Numbered from the stretch's first letter, positions 32,477 to 41,285 are shown. The stretch is DNA of 64,000 nucleotides from Desulfoscipio gibsoniae DSM 7213 (GCF_000233715.2 NC_021184.1:4584001-4648000), one strand, 5' to 3'. Notes: generated by a model from the sequence alone, not told the origin. Numbers and translations are program-made.

Positions 32477-33028
32477 CTATATACTTGATTTCTCTAGTCT
32501 TTCAATCAATTCAGACACATCAGAAAGAATATCTCCAAAAGATGCCTTAATAATAGACGCTTTAACCAATCCATTCTCGTCCTGATGAGTCTTTAAAAAT
32601 TCCAAGGCTGCAAACCACATATAAATATTTTGAAAATCCTTTCTGTTTATATTGCTATGAATTGTTGCCAGTCTGTCTGGCCAACCCTTATCTACCAAAA
32701 ACTGCTGTATTGGATATTTATTTTCAGGATTAGAATTAGCAAAACGATAAATATCATTATAAGTTAATTTTAATTGCAAAACTAACATATCACGCTGTTT
32801 TTCCTTTTCCACACTATTATATAAAGTTATTTTAACACCTATAAAAGTAAATATCCCACCTAGAATAGCCCCTATGTAACTTCCAAAAAAAGATACCCAA
32901 ACCGAATTATCTATATTAGAATACACAGTATTTCCAATTATCCACCTATCCATAATAAGCGGAAATGTAATCACTATACCAATGAAAGCTAGACCAAATA
33001 ATATGTATTTAAAATTTAACCTTTTCAT
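32477..33028 (-). CDS. Small membrane protein, unknown function
   Basis: 183 residues from ATG 33028. Two transmembrane helices: KYILFGLAFIGIVITFPLIM and a second around SFFGSYIGAILGGIFTFIGVKITL, followed by a cytosolic helical domain. This layout (two TMs, then NSVEKEKQRD... coil) is common among small membrane proteins next to mobile elements. The frame is open to 33229 but the upstream part is repeat-derived. Confidence 0.6.
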   Translation of the reverse strand: MKRLNFKYILFGLAFIGIVITFPLIMDRWIIGNTVYSNIDNSVWVSFFGSYIGAILGGIFTFIGVKITLYNSVEKEKQRDMLVLQLKLTYNDIYRFANSNPENKYPIQQFLVDKGWPDRLATIHSNINRKDFQNIYMWFAALEFLKTHQDENGLVKASIIKASFGDILSDVSELIERLEKSSI

Positions 33029-33234
33029 AATCTCTCGCCACCCCTTTGTCCACCATACAACGAAATCCGAAATAATTACCTTCCAATAATTTAGCAACCA
33101 ACTAGGTAAGCTAAACCTACCCGCACCATAGCCTAACTGCTTGGCTGTCATCCCTACCAAAACTGATAATAACTCCGACAACCAATGGCCCCACCCCCGG
33201 CTATGACGCCTACTAGGGATAAAACCCATTAAAC

Positions 33235-33888
33235 CTACCTACCTGGCCGGTTAATTACCGGAAAATAATTCTCTTCCAAACCATACGATAGCAACCGCTC
33301 AATTTCCCTTTTGCTCACCACATTTTGCAATTCATTCAGGGTGTGACCGTTATGCTCCCAGGCCCTAGTGTTATACCGCAGGTTCGTTAACAAAAACAAA
33401 AACTCCTGGGCTTTCGCCCTGTTCTTAATATTAAACCGGTGCTGCGCCCAATAATAACCCATCTGGCTGTGAAAAGTAACAAACGACCAGCAGAACCGGC
33501 GAATTTGTTTACTGAACTCCACCGCCTTTTTGCGGATTAGAAAAAAACTTTTCAGGAATCGCTGCAATTCTTTAAACTCTCCGGTATCTTCAAAGTAATC
33601 CTTATCGGTGTATTTCAGCAGCTCTTCACGATCCGGGACAAAGTGTGGCTTGCCTTTTTGTATTTTAAGCGTGGGCCTTAAGGTTTCCTGTATTATGGAC
33701 ACCCTGACAAGGTGGTCACCTTGGATGGAGGCAAAGCAATTGTAAAGTATGTATTCATGCGATGAGAAATCCTCAACACTGATTTGCTCTTTGTTCTGGG
33801 AATTATAAATTTCCAGGAATTTGGCCTTGTGAATAACACCATAGAGATTTGTGGTTGCTTTTATGTAATCCTTTAGATTTTGGTCCAT
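33235..33888 (-). CDS. Hypothetical protein
   Basis: 217 residues from ATG 33888, preceded by AAGGAGGGGAGGCT. Mostly helical, basic in the middle (SFFLIRKKAVEFSKQIRRFC). No motif recognised. The gene lies just left of the insertion sequence and its end abuts degenerate repeat sequence. Confidence 0.6.
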   Translation of the reverse strand: MDQNLKDYIKATTNLYGVIHKAKFLEIYNSQNKEQISVEDFSSHEYILYNCFASIQGDHLVRVSIIQETLRPTLKIQKGKPHFVPDREELLKYTDKDYFEDTGEFKELQRFLKSFFLIRKKAVEFSKQIRRFCWSFVTFHSQMGYYWAQHRFNIKNRAKAQEFLFLLTNLRYNTRAWEHNGHTLNELQNVVSKREIERLLSYGLEENYFPVINRPGR

Positions 33889-34035
33889 AGCCTCCCCTCC
33901 TTGTCCAATTATACCAGAGTAACCAGGCGAGCAGGTTAGCATATTGGGTTTTGGAGGGGTCCTAAATAATTACCCGCATAGCTGGCTTTATTTATTTTTA
34001 ACCCACCAGCTCGCTGGTAATAAATGTTTTGCACC

Positions 34036-35413
34036 GTCCATTTTACTTCCATATAATAGAGGCCAAAATAAAATAGGATGGTGCATTATGGATTTTGAAG
34101 CTTTGTTTCAATATTTTAAGGAATGGGCCTCTGATCTATATCAGAATTTTGTTAACCTTTTCAAATCTCATGAACAACTGCGACAAGAAAATTTTATGTT
34201 GCGATCACAATTAGCTTTATATGATCATGACGTTAAAACCGGCAAACGGCCTAAACCTAAAGCGACACCCGCCTTTCGGCAAAAGATGGTGCTGCTTTCC
34301 AAACGCTTTGCCCGGTGGAAGGAATGCCTACCTACCTTCAAACCTAAAACAGTTATAAAATGGCATAAAACAGCTTTTAAGCTTTATTGGTTTAAAAAAT
34401 CTAAAAGGATAGGTCGCCCGCCAATTTCCCAGGAGGCCATTGACATTATTAAGCAAATGTATGAAGAAAACCCATCGCTCTCCCCAGAAAAGATACGTGA
34501 AAAGCTACTTTTGAAAAATGTTACTGATGCACCGTCTCCCAACACCATTGCTAAATATCTCCCTTCCATCAGGAAACCCCCAACGGAAAAGCAAATTCAA
34601 TCGTGGAAAATGTTTCTAAAGAATCACGCTCCCGATACTTGGGGAGTAGACTTTTTTACCGCTCCAACCCTCATGTTCAAAGTTTTATACGTTCTGGTAA
34701 TAATAAACCATGGCACCCGGAAAATTGAACATTTTTCTGTTACCACTAATCCTAATGTTTTCTGGCTTAAACAGCAATTCCGAAATACAACGCCTTACGA
34801 TCATAAACCGAAATACTTGGTCCATGATAATGATGCGGTTTTTACCTCTAAAGATTTCCAATGTTTTTTAGCCGCCTCTAGGATAAAATCTAAGAGAACG
34901 GCTATCAAGGCACCGTGGCAAAATCCTTACGCGGAAAGGGTTATCGGTACCTTGCGACAGGAACTTTTGAATCACATTATACCATTTAACGAAAGACACT
35001 TACATTATTTGCTAAGCGAATATGTTCATAAATATTATAATCCACACCGGACTCACCTAGGGCTTGACGGTCAAACCCCAATTCCAACACAAAAATATGA
35101 ATCCACCACTGCGGCGGAGACAAAGTTAAAGTCAACGCCGGTTTTGGGTGGTCTTTATCACACATATGAAAAAGAAGTTGCTTAAATATCAATAGCAGTT
35201 TCCCTTTTGGCAGAAAAGGCCTTCCTCGAAGGTTTGTTTTTTCATGGTGCCTTTTTTTATCTGTAAGTCCAAGAAAGCGTTTCTCAAACCACCGTTAATG
35301 GCAATTTGAAACCCGGAAATTCATATTTTTTTTATGCTATTAGATTACATTATTATACTCATATTGTGTTATCTGGAAGCCAGCTAGCCCAGGATGGAGT
35401 TTTTGAAGTGGAC
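34036..35413 (+). mobile_element. Complete insertion sequence with integrase-core transposase
   Basis: One transposase gene within about 1.38 kb. The right end, GGATGGAGTTTTTGAAGTGG(AC) near 35393-35413, recurs at 38900-38920 and 41740-41758 behind two 3' remnants. GTCCATTTTACTTCCAT at ~34036 is an imperfect inverse of that end. Exact ends are therefore approximate. 35186-35490 contains no other gene. Confidence 0.6.
34088..35185 (+). CDS. DDE integrase-core transposase (IS3/IS481 superfamily type)
   Basis: 365 residues from ATG 34088, following GGATGGTGCATT. Regions: N-terminal coiled coil (LFKSHEQLRQENFMLRSQL), HTH (SQEAIDIIKQMYEENPSLSPEKIREKLL), then the rve core with D in TWGVDFFTAP, D in LVHDNDAVF and E in NPYAERVIGTL. 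Ends HLGLDGQTPIPTQ...GLYHTYEKEVA, a tail repeated in two remnants at 38.6 and 41.4 kb. Appears intact. Confidence 0.88.
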   Translation: MDFEALFQYFKEWASDLYQNFVNLFKSHEQLRQENFMLRSQLALYDHDVKTGKRPKPKATPAFRQKMVLLSKRFARWKECLPTFKPKTVIKWHKTAFKLYWFKKSKRIGRPPISQEAIDIIKQMYEENPSLSPEKIREKLLLKNVTDAPSPNTIAKYLPSIRKPPTEKQIQSWKMFLKNHAPDTWGVDFFTAPTLMFKVLYVLVIINHGTRKIEHFSVTTNPNVFWLKQQFRNTTPYDHKPKYLVHDNDAVFTSKDFQCFLAASRIKSKRTAIKAPWQNPYAERVIGTLRQELLNHIIPFNERHLHYLLSEYVHKYYNPHRTHLGLDGQTPIPTQKYESTTAAETKLKSTPVLGGLYHTYEKEVA

Positions 35414-35490
35414 CACTGTCGGCAAATACGGAGATCGGGGGAGCGGGATGGCTGACTGTACCCGGCGGCCAGGGCACAGGAACAGAAAGA

Positions 35491-35602
35491 AAACAGCCGG
35501 GCGATCCGCATAGGACCTCCCGACCGTTCGAGTTACTTTTCAGTTATTGCGACTGTCATTGCGAACCACAGGAACCGTCCCCCTGGTCCGTCCCCTGGTC
35601 CG
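35491..35602 (+). repeat. Two-hairpin repeat, type B, copy 1
   Basis: Starts AACAGCCGGGCGATCCGCAT, GGACCTCCCG, then a spacer differing from type A (TTCGAGTTACTTTTCAGT) and the REP part CCACAGGAACCGTCCCCCTGG, with one extra partial CCGTCCCCTGGT repeat. Confidence 0.8.
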
Positions 35603-35617
35603 TATGCTTCTTCAGAA

Positions 35618-35866
35618 TTACCTCGTGTAAACATTTTTAGGGAAATTGTAAACAGGCACTTTTATCGTCTTTTTTGCAACTGGCGGGGTATCCCGTAAAC
35701 GATCCAATTCCTCGCATACCTCTGGCTCAAAAAATTGCTCTCCACACGTATCACATACCCAAGCCGGGACATTCTCAATCAGTGTTAATTTTTCACCCCA
35801 CCAGTTTTCTGTGGTTACTATCTTTTTGACGGTTTTTCCGCCGCACATTAAACACTTGCTAATCAT
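35618..35866 (-). CDS. MqsA/YgiT-type zinc-finger antitoxin
   Basis: 82 residues from ATG 35866. Two CxxC pairs (CLMCGGKTVKK and WVCDTCGEQFFEPEV) form the YgiT-type zinc finger. The C-terminus is short and lacks the HTH of full MqsA. It follows a DUF4258 gene by 1 bp, a well-known toxin-antitoxin pairing. Confidence 0.85.
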   Translation of the reverse strand: MISKCLMCGGKTVKKIVTTENWWGEKLTLIENVPAWVCDTCGEQFFEPEVCEELDRLRDTPPVAKKTIKVPVYNFPKNVYTR

Positions 35867-35867
35867 T

Positions 35868-36182
35868 TCATACATCCTTCCCCCGTGTCTTTGGATCTTT
35901 CCATTTGGGCGGTTCTGGAAAGTAAACAGTGATTATTACCAAGGTGCCACATGGGTCAAAACCACATACTGCGTGCAAGGCTTTCCCATCTTTAGTATAA
36001 CCAAGCACCAGGCAGCTATGGCCTCTTTGATCCTCCGGGTAATTCTCTAGAATTTCTCCATTTGCAATTGCAATAACAATTTCAAAATTCTTAACACAGC
36101 GCTGTCCTGCTCTTTTCCTAGCATGTTGACTAAGAACCCACTCGCCAGTTAGTATTTTATTCCGTATCTGTTTTATATCCAA
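35868..36182 (-). CDS. DUF4258 (MqsR/RelE-like) putative toxin
   Basis: About 104 residues; TTG start at 36182 (GGGAG just before) or at 36191. WVLSQHARKRAGQRCV, EILENYPEDQRGHSCLVLG and KALHAVCGFDPCGTLVIITVYFPEP are the DUF4258 pattern, a RelE-like mRNase fold candidate. Operon with the MqsA-like gene. Confidence 0.82.
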   Translation of the reverse strand: MDIKQIRNKILTGEWVLSQHARKRAGQRCVKNFEIVIAIANGEILENYPEDQRGHSCLVLGYTKDGKALHAVCGFDPCGTLVIITVYFPEPPKWKDPKTRGKDV

Positions 36183-36324
36183 TACTCCCAAACCTCGGCA
36201 TTTTTATTTTATTATATCATTACTTTAAAACGTAAACTGGCTTTTTTAAATGAATAAATATTTTTAGACAATACATTTTTTAGTTATTTCCGATAATAAA
36301 CATTACGTTAAAAAGAAAAAAGAG

Positions 36325-36423
36325 AACAGCCGGGCGATCCACGTAGGACCTCCCGGCCGTTCGAGTTACTTTTCAGTTATTGCGACTGTCATTGCGAACC
36401 ACAGGAACCGTCCCCCTGGTCCG
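36325..36423 (+). repeat. Two-hairpin repeat, type B, copy 2
   Basis: AACAGCCGGGCGATCCACGT... to AGGAACCGTCCCCCTGGT; nearly identical to 35491-35590. Directly followed (36424) by the CCTGTGCGGTGTTTTTT interspersed repeat also found at 31384 and 41106. Confidence 0.8.
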
Positions 36424-36507
36424 CCTGTGCGGTGTTTTTTGATGCCAATTATCACCGGCAATTAACCAGCCAATTGGAAACACACACCCGCTAGGCTGCC
36501 AAATAAG

Positions 36508-37266
36508 CTACACCGACCGTATAACCCCAAAACTAACGCCAGTAAGCCGCTCAATCTGCCTAAAAGATAAACCTTTCTCCTTGCATGCCTTAATAATTTC
36601 ATTGCGTTTGCCCTTGTCAAAGCCTTGAACCTCAGTTGGACTTCCAACGCCAGAAATGCTTTTAATGAAATCGGCAGCCTCAGTATCATTCACCCTAACG
36701 GCTTGATCATAATCTAGGCACCGATCTTCATTCTCCGCCAAGTTAAATTCCTTGAACAATTTTACCGCCTTCGTCCGGTCGGTGGAGAACATGTTGAGAG
36801 CAAAATCTGTATCACAAATCCACGGTTTCCCTATGTATTCCCCGTAACTGCTCCACCGGTAATCGGTTATGTCCTTTACGATCCCAGCCTTTAACGGGTT
36901 TTGGTGTATGTAGCGGATCACCGTCAGAAAATAGCTGTCGTCTTCAACGGCTTCACTTTTAAACCGATCCTGGAACAAATGCCCCCGGCGGCCATACTTC
37001 CAATTGTACCAGTACACATAGCTGGCCCCAATCCGCCTGAAAGCAATACCTAAATCCTCGGTCTCTTCTTTTACCAACAAGTGAAGATGATTGCCCATTA
37101 GGCACCAGGCATAGATTATGTAGCCGCTCTTTTCCTGGTAAGTCTTTAAGGTTTGCAGGTATTTTTGGTAATCCTCATCATCCTCGAAAATGATTTGATG
37201 GTTGATACCCCTTAGCATCACGTGATAAATCCCGGTGCTGCTTTTTTCCCTCGCTGCCCTTGGCAT
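36508..37266 (-). CDS. REP-associated tyrosine transposase (RAYT, HUH/Y1 type)
   Basis: 252 residues from ATG 37266 after AGGGGTGAAAAA. HUH pair His60-x-His62 in LMGNHLHLLV, candidate catalytic Tyr119 in VIRYIHQNPLKAGIV, and the RAYT landmarks GRRGHLFQDRFKSEAVED and YRWSSYGEYIG. The C-terminus has an HTH (GLSFRQIERLTGVS). RAYTs are single-copy, domesticated relatives of IS200 and are linked to REP palindromes. Here REP-like palindromes are abundant on its 5' side. Seems intact. Confidence 0.92.
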   Translation of the reverse strand: MPRAAREKSSTGIYHVMLRGINHQIIFEDDEDYQKYLQTLKTYQEKSGYIIYAWCLMGNHLHLLVKEETEDLGIAFRRIGASYVYWYNWKYGRRGHLFQDRFKSEAVEDDSYFLTVIRYIHQNPLKAGIVKDITDYRWSSYGEYIGKPWICDTDFALNMFSTDRTKAVKLFKEFNLAENEDRCLDYDQAVRVNDTEAADFIKSISGVGSPTEVQGFDKGKRNEIIKACKEKGLSFRQIERLTGVSFGVIRSV

Positions 37267-37309
37267 TTTTTCACCCCTGATGTAAATTTTACACCAAGTT
37301 GGGGAGAAA

Positions 37310-37338
37310 AACAACACATAAGAACCGTCCCCTTGTGT
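37310..37338 (-). repeat. REP-like palindrome at the RAYT 5' end
   Basis: Minus strand AACACAAGGGGACGGTTCTT then ATGTGTT: outer arms AACACA/TGTGTT enclose GGGGACGGTT. The same core is in every two-hairpin repeat of the region, tying those repeats to this transposase. Confidence 0.8.
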
Positions 37339-37515
37339 TTCCTCGTCTACTAATTTTTTGTTCCGGGAAGATCGCGGGAAAGTGACAGTTTTTCTCCTGG
37401 GAAGTTGCGGGAAGGAAATTGTTTCTGGAAAAACGGGCCACAGAAACGGCCCAGGAAGGCGAGAAAATGACGTGGCCCTTATGATTGCCTTTTAAAACAT
37501 GCCAGACAGAAAGAA

Positions 37516-37618
37516 AACAGCCGGGCGATCCGCGTGGGACCTCCCGGCTGTTTGGTTGTTTGGTTAGTTAGTGCGCCGGACGGTTATCTACTGCACAACA
37601 GAACCGTCCCCTTGTGTT
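37516..37618 (+). repeat. Two-hairpin repeat, type A, copy 1
   Basis: Part 1: AACAGCCGGG / CCCGGCTGTT hairpin. Part 2: GGACGGTT (37578-37585) / AACCGTCC hairpin with CACAA/TTGTG nested, ending CCCCTTGTGTT. Preceded by ~80 bp (ending GGCCCTTATGATTGCC...AGACAGAAAGAAA) that also precedes copy 39131. Confidence 0.85.
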
Positions 37619-37653
37619 CTTCTATACCTGGCGTTCCTGCGCACCCCACCCAA

Positions 37654-37767
37654 TAAAAAAAAGCCCGGGTGATCCGCTTTTTGGGACCTCCCGGGCTGTT
37701 TGGTTGTTTGGTTAGTTAGTGCGCCGGACGGTTATCTACTGCACAAAAGAACCGTCCCCTCGTGTTC
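37654..37767 (+). repeat. Two-hairpin repeat, type A, copy 2
   Basis: AAGCCCGGGTGATCC / CTCCCGGGCT hairpin with an eight-A run on the left (a T-run on the minus strand), then GGACGGTT/AACCGTCC part. Preceded by TACCTGGCGTTCCTGCGCAC, which also precedes copies 38073 and 41286. Confidence 0.85.
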
Positions 37768-37876
37768 CCGGTGCTGCTTTTTTCCCTCGCTGCCCTTGGC
37801 ATTTTTTCACCCCTGATGTAAATTTTACACCAAGTTGGGGAGAAAAACAACACATAAGAACCGTCCCCTTGTGTTT
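37767..37876 (-). repeat. Duplicated 5' end of the RAYT gene plus its REP
   Basis: About 110 bp virtually identical to 37228-37338: the first ~13 codons of the RAYT, its ribosome site, leader and REP palindrome. Inserted between two type A copies, so the transposase's left end has been copied without the rest of the gene. Confidence 0.85.
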
Positions 37877-37880
37877 CCTT

Positions 37881-37968
37881 CGTGTAGGACCTCCCGGGCT
37901 GTTTGGTTGTTTGATTAGTTAGTGCGCCGGACGGTTATCTACTGCACAAAAGAACCGTCCCCTTGTGT
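37881..37968 (+). repeat. Two-hairpin repeat, type A, copy 3 (5' truncated)
   Basis: Lacks the left arm of the first hairpin (begins CGTGTAGGACCTCCCGGGCT), keeps the full GGACGGTT/AACCGTCC part. Truncation falls at the junction with the duplicated RAYT end. Confidence 0.8.
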
Positions 37969-38072
37969 CCATCACCTACCTGCCGGGCTAGCTACCAAGC
38001 CCCACCCGCCTCAACCCACGCCAGCCCCTTTCCTTTATACCCAGCGTTCCTGCGCACCCCACCCAAAAAATA

Positions 38073-38179
38073 AAACAGCCCGGGCGATCCGTGTTGGACC
38101 TCCCAGGCTGTTTGGTTGTTTGGTTAGTTAGTGCGCCGGACGGTTATCTACTGCACAACAGAACCGTCCCCTTGTGTTT
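38073..38179 (+). repeat. Two-hairpin repeat, type A, copy 4
   Basis: AACAGCCCGGGCGATCC / CTCCCAGGCTGTT, then the GGACGGTT part ending CCTTGTGTTT. The ~95 bp to its left (37975-38070) recur at 41199-41285 before copy 41286. Confidence 0.85.
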
Positions 38180-38200
38180 TCTGGTTTAGTCATCAAATTC

Positions 38201-38566
38201 CTACATTAAGGCTCTCGCTATCTGAACAACACCAAATATTATACCGATTATGCAAATGCCCACACTACTGTTGGCAGCGTAGTGAATCGGTTTCGGTATG
38301 AAGTGTTCGACTTCTTCCGGGTTCACTTGCTCTATGTACACTTCAAACGCATCTTTGAGCGTCGATCCTTCTTCCTTTAGCTCGTCCATCCTGTCTCCAT
38401 ACCCGGCAACACTGGCCGCGATCTGTATGTGTACCTTAGCATACTGCATAAAATAGCATAGGACAGAGTTCATGGCGAAGAATACAAAGATCGCTAAATC
38501 TCCTTTGATATTTAGCACCACCGGCAGCAATAGTATTAACCAAAATGAAAGAGTCAATAAGCGCAC
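38201..38566 (-). CDS. Small membrane protein, unknown function
   Basis: Up to 121 residues; begins at GTG 38566 or, with better spacing to AGAGAGGGG, at TTG 38557. Hydrophobic helices at ~5-20, ~24-42 and ~98-117 flank a soluble acidic part (DRMDELKEEGSTLKDAFEVYIEQV). No family recognised. Sits alone among repeats. Confidence 0.5.
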   Translation of the reverse strand: MRLLTLSFWLILLLPVVLNIKGDLAIFVFFAMNSVLCYFMQYAKVHIQIAASVAGYGDRMDELKEEGSTLKDAFEVYIEQVNPEEVEHFIPKPIHYAANSSVGICIIGIIFGVVQIARALM

Positions 38567-38599
38567 CCCTCTCTCACTATAGTTTACCTTTATTGCCGG

Positions 38600-38920
38600 A
38601 ATTCCTCAACACCGGAAATAGCAAGCCAAACGCCGATTCCTTCACCGGAGTATCCACCAACTACAGCGGCAGAGACTAAGTTAAAGTCAACGCCTATTCT
38701 GGGGGGGCTTTATCACACATATGAAAAAGAAGTGGCCTAGTTAATTAGCTGGCGAGAAATCTTTGTTCCTGCAAAGGTTTGTTTTGTTATGTCTTTTTAT
38801 ATTTTAGGCTTGTTTTTTGGTCAGGTTATTGGCCTTTTTTTATGTCACCGTATTACATTTTTATGTTGCTATTATATTTTTTACTAACCCAATTCCCCGG
38901 ATGGACTTTTTGAAGTGGAC
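38600..38920 (+). mobile_element. 3' remnant of a related insertion sequence
   Basis: Encodes only the tail TPIPSPEYPPTTAAETKLKS ... GGLYHTYEKEVA with TAG at ~38739, matching the end of the transposase at 34088-35185, then a non-coding tail and the IS right end ATGGACTTTTTGAAGTGGAC. The 5' part is missing. Confidence 0.85.
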
Positions 38921-39130
38921 AAGCTATATGATTTATTTTCTTAGGTTTTCACGTTGCCGTAGCCGTCCCGGATTCACCCCGGAAATCTGCCGCTGCCTGC
39001 CGTGTACCGTTCTCTCGTCAGGTGCGACAGTGCCTTGTCCTGAAAAAACGGCCCGCAGAAATGCCCCTAGAAGCCGCGAAATCGGAGCGGCCCTTATGAT
39101 TGCCTATGGAAATGTGCCGGGCAGAAAGAA

Positions 39131-39236
39131 ATCGGCCGGGCGATCCGCGTGGGACCTCCCGAGCTTTTTGGTTGTTTGGTTAGTTAGTGCGCAGGACGGT
39201 TATCTACTGCACAGTAGAACCGTCCCCTTGTGTTTT
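39131..39236 (+). repeat. Two-hairpin repeat, type A, copy 5
   Basis: Variant GGCCGGGCGATCC / CTCCCGAGCT first hairpin, then GGACGGTT...AACCGTCC. Its REP end runs into the 3' end of the gene at 39204-39455 and provides that gene's last codons and stop. Confidence 0.85.
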
Positions 39237-39455
39237 GCCTAATGCTGTAAAGGTGACCCCATCCGAATCTTGCTTTACATTGTAGACCCGCAATATTTCC
39301 ACATGATCCAGTGAGGCGCTCAGTATTTCATTGACCACATTAGTTCTGGTCTCCAGGTCATACCGGTCGTAGTTATCGGATATCTCGTTATTCATGGCGC
39401 TGTAGATATCGTCATAACATCGCTCTTCGATCATGTGTTTAAACATTTCGATCAT
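39204..39455 (-). CDS. Hypothetical protein whose C-terminus comes from a REP repeat
   Basis: 83 residues from ATG 39455 after AAGGAGGGTGCCT. MIEMFKHMIEERCYDDIYSA... is acidic and helical; unknown family. The last ten residues (KTQGDGSTVQ) and the TAG are encoded by the repeat copy at 39131-39236, so the original 3' end has been replaced. 11-bp gap to the XRE gene upstream, likely one operon. Confidence 0.55.
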   Translation of the reverse strand: MIEMFKHMIEERCYDDIYSAMNNEISDNYDRYDLETRTNVVNEILSASLDHVEILRVYNVKQDSDGVTFTALGKTQGDGSTVQ

Positions 39456-39466
39456 AGGCACCCTCC

Positions 39467-39832
39467 TTATTCCTCATCCAGTTTTTTAATGACTTCCTCC
39501 CAAAAAGCATCGGAGGCATCCATTCTGCGAGCTTTTCTAAGAGCAATTCTAGCCGATGGTTTCCCCATGATGTAGTCGGGAAGATCGGGGGATATTTCTT
39601 CCCGGTCTTTTCCCGCCAGGTCAAACATGGTGTCTTTTTGATCTTGGCTCATATTTAGCTCACTAGCCATCCTTTCAAGCATGGTTAGGTCGGGCGGATT
39701 TCTCCTGCTTTTTTCAATGTCACTTAAGTAGGCTGGCGAAATATCCAGTCTTTCGGCCATACCTCTTAAGGTAATACCTCTTGATTTCCTTATTTTGGCA
39801 ATAAATTCACCGAACTTTTCCATGTTATCCAC
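39467..39832 (-). CDS. XRE-family transcriptional regulator
   Basis: 121 residues. HTH_3 at ~8-62: FGEFIAKIRKSRGITLRGMAERLDISPAYLSDIEKSRRNPPD. Then a tail typical of XRE proteins paired with ImmA peptidases. GGTGGATAAC leader. Operon with the ImmA-like gene 39867-40661. Confidence 0.9.
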   Translation of the reverse strand: MDNMEKFGEFIAKIRKSRGITLRGMAERLDISPAYLSDIEKSRRNPPDLTMLERMASELNMSQDQKDTMFDLAGKDREEISPDLPDYIMGKPSARIALRKARRMDASDAFWEEVIKKLDEE

Positions 39833-39866
39833 CTCTCTATGCTAACTTCTTCGTTAGCCTTTGTGC

Positions 39867-40661
39867 TTATACAGTGCTGTCAAATAGGAGATGCGGCCCC
39901 ACTTTGGGCTCCACGATGATTCCTAGTTTTTTAAGCCTAATTCTGGCGGCTGCAACTGAAACATTAAAGATGTCCGCAAGGTCCCGGGGTAATTGTAAAG
40001 CCCACAAATCCAAATCATGATCAGTACCGAGCCGGTAGTAGCTATCCAATAACCCCACCTGCATAAACATTTTTTGGACTGCCTTTTTGAAAGTTGTTTT
40101 AGGCATTAGCAGGGCTGATGCAAAGTAATCGGCATGCCACTCCATCCAGTCGTCATCCGTTTCAAGTTTCCTGCCAGGGTTTTCAATGTCGTTATTGCGG
40201 CATTTTATGATTGGTTCTGTTTCTGGCAGATCGTCAAACAGGGTTATTTGGTTTTTATCAACGATATACATATGGCGATGAAATAACCAGTGGCCTATTT
40301 CATGTCCTAGAGTAAACCTCCCCCGGCGAAGCTGCTCCGGGTTCAAGAGCGAGTTATCAATAATGACGGTTCCTTCTACTACAGGTATTGGCACCATTTC
40401 GCCTTTATCAAAATCATACACCTTTGTATACCCATCACCAAACACCGTGGCACCTAAGATCGATTGGTCGGGGGTTAAATCCTTGTAATCCATCTCCAGC
40501 TCTACATAACTTTCGGAAAACATCTCAATGTCTAAACTAGTAGGCTGCTCCAGCAATTCCGGATCATAATCCATTAAGAGTGCCTCAGCCATATTATCAA
40601 TTTCCTGTTGGCTCAGTATGGGCACACCGTTCTTTTTCTTTCGGAAATCCAGATGTAGCAC
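39867..40661 (-). CDS. ImmA/IrrE-family metallopeptidase
   Basis: 264 residues; GTG start at 40661 after GAAAGGAGTGTCAGA. Zinc motif HEIGH in FTLGHEIGHWLFHRHMY, then DDWMEWHADYFASALLMPKTTF, the conserved ExxxxFA block of ImmA proteins. The C-terminus has a possible HTH (LADIFNVSVAAARIRLKKLGI). The pair XRE-ImmA recalls phage/ICE repressor-protease modules and may be a remnant of one. Confidence 0.9.
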   Translation of the reverse strand: MLHLDFRKKKNGVPILSQQEIDNMAEALLMDYDPELLEQPTSLDIEMFSESYVELEMDYKDLTPDQSILGATVFGDGYTKVYDFDKGEMVPIPVVEGTVIIDNSLLNPEQLRRGRFTLGHEIGHWLFHRHMYIVDKNQITLFDDLPETEPIIKCRNNDIENPGRKLETDDDWMEWHADYFASALLMPKTTFKKAVQKMFMQVGLLDSYYRLGTDHDLDLWALQLPRDLADIFNVSVAAARIRLKKLGIIVEPKVGPHLLFDSTV

Positions 40662-40684
40662 TCTGACACTCCTTTCAAAAATTA

Positions 40685-40912
40685 TTAGGCTAATGTATCC
40701 CACTCATGGCCATTCTCGCAGGTTAATATTTGGTGTCCAATTCCAAGAACTTTAACTTTCTTGACTACCTCTCCACATGTCGGGCATTTAAAATGCTTGA
40801 AATGCCCTGGGCATGCGGGATTATTGCAAATAAATTTTTCCGATTCACCCAAGCCAGATATGTCAAATAGATTATGGTTGCAGTGCGGGCATCTTACACC
40901 TATAGGTCTCAC
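40685..40912 (-). CDS. Small zinc-ribbon protein
   Basis: 75 residues with three Cys pairs: CPHC near 8, C-x5-C (CNNPAC) near 29, CPTC near 44 and a final C-x3-HEW. Probably two zinc ribbons. Immediately upstream of the ImmA gene (23-bp gap); function unknown. Confidence 0.65.
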   Translation of the reverse strand: MRPIGVRCPHCNHNLFDISGLGESEKFICNNPACPGHFKHFKCPTCGEVVKKVKVLGIGHQILTCENGHEWDTLA

Positions 40913-40998
40913 AAGCTCACCTCCTCCATATTATTTTGCATGTATGCTTGCCAGCTAACATGATTATACATTCAAATTCTTTCCATGTCAACAAAAAA

Positions 40999-41104
40999 AA
41001 CAGCCCGGGCGATCCGCGTGGGACCTCCCGAGCTTTTTGGTTGTTTGGTTAGTTAGTGCGCTGGACGGTTATCTACTGCACAACAGAACCGTCCCCTTGT
41101 GTTC
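40999..41104 (+). repeat. Two-hairpin repeat, type A, copy 6
   Basis: AACAGCCCGGGCGATCC / CTCCCGAGCT, preceded by an A-run, then GGACGGTT...AACCGTCCCCTTGTG. Followed by the CCTGTAAGGTGTTTTTT interspersed repeat (41106-41200). Confidence 0.85.
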
Positions 41105-41285
41105 CTTTCTACCTGTAAGGTGTTTTTTCATGCTCAACTATCCCCCGCAATTAACCAGCCAACCCGGTAACCAGATAACCCTTATCAGGCCTACCTGCTG
41201 GGCTAGCTACCAATCCCCACCCGCAATCAAACCCACGCTGGCCCCTTTCTTTTATACCTGGCGTTCCTGCGCACCCCACCCAATA

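Noticed and set aside
31000-34000. Prophage attachment site and integrase
   Set aside because: No tyrosine or serine recombinase and no clear direct repeat of an att core could be found; the integrase-core gene at 34088 is an insertion-sequence transposase.
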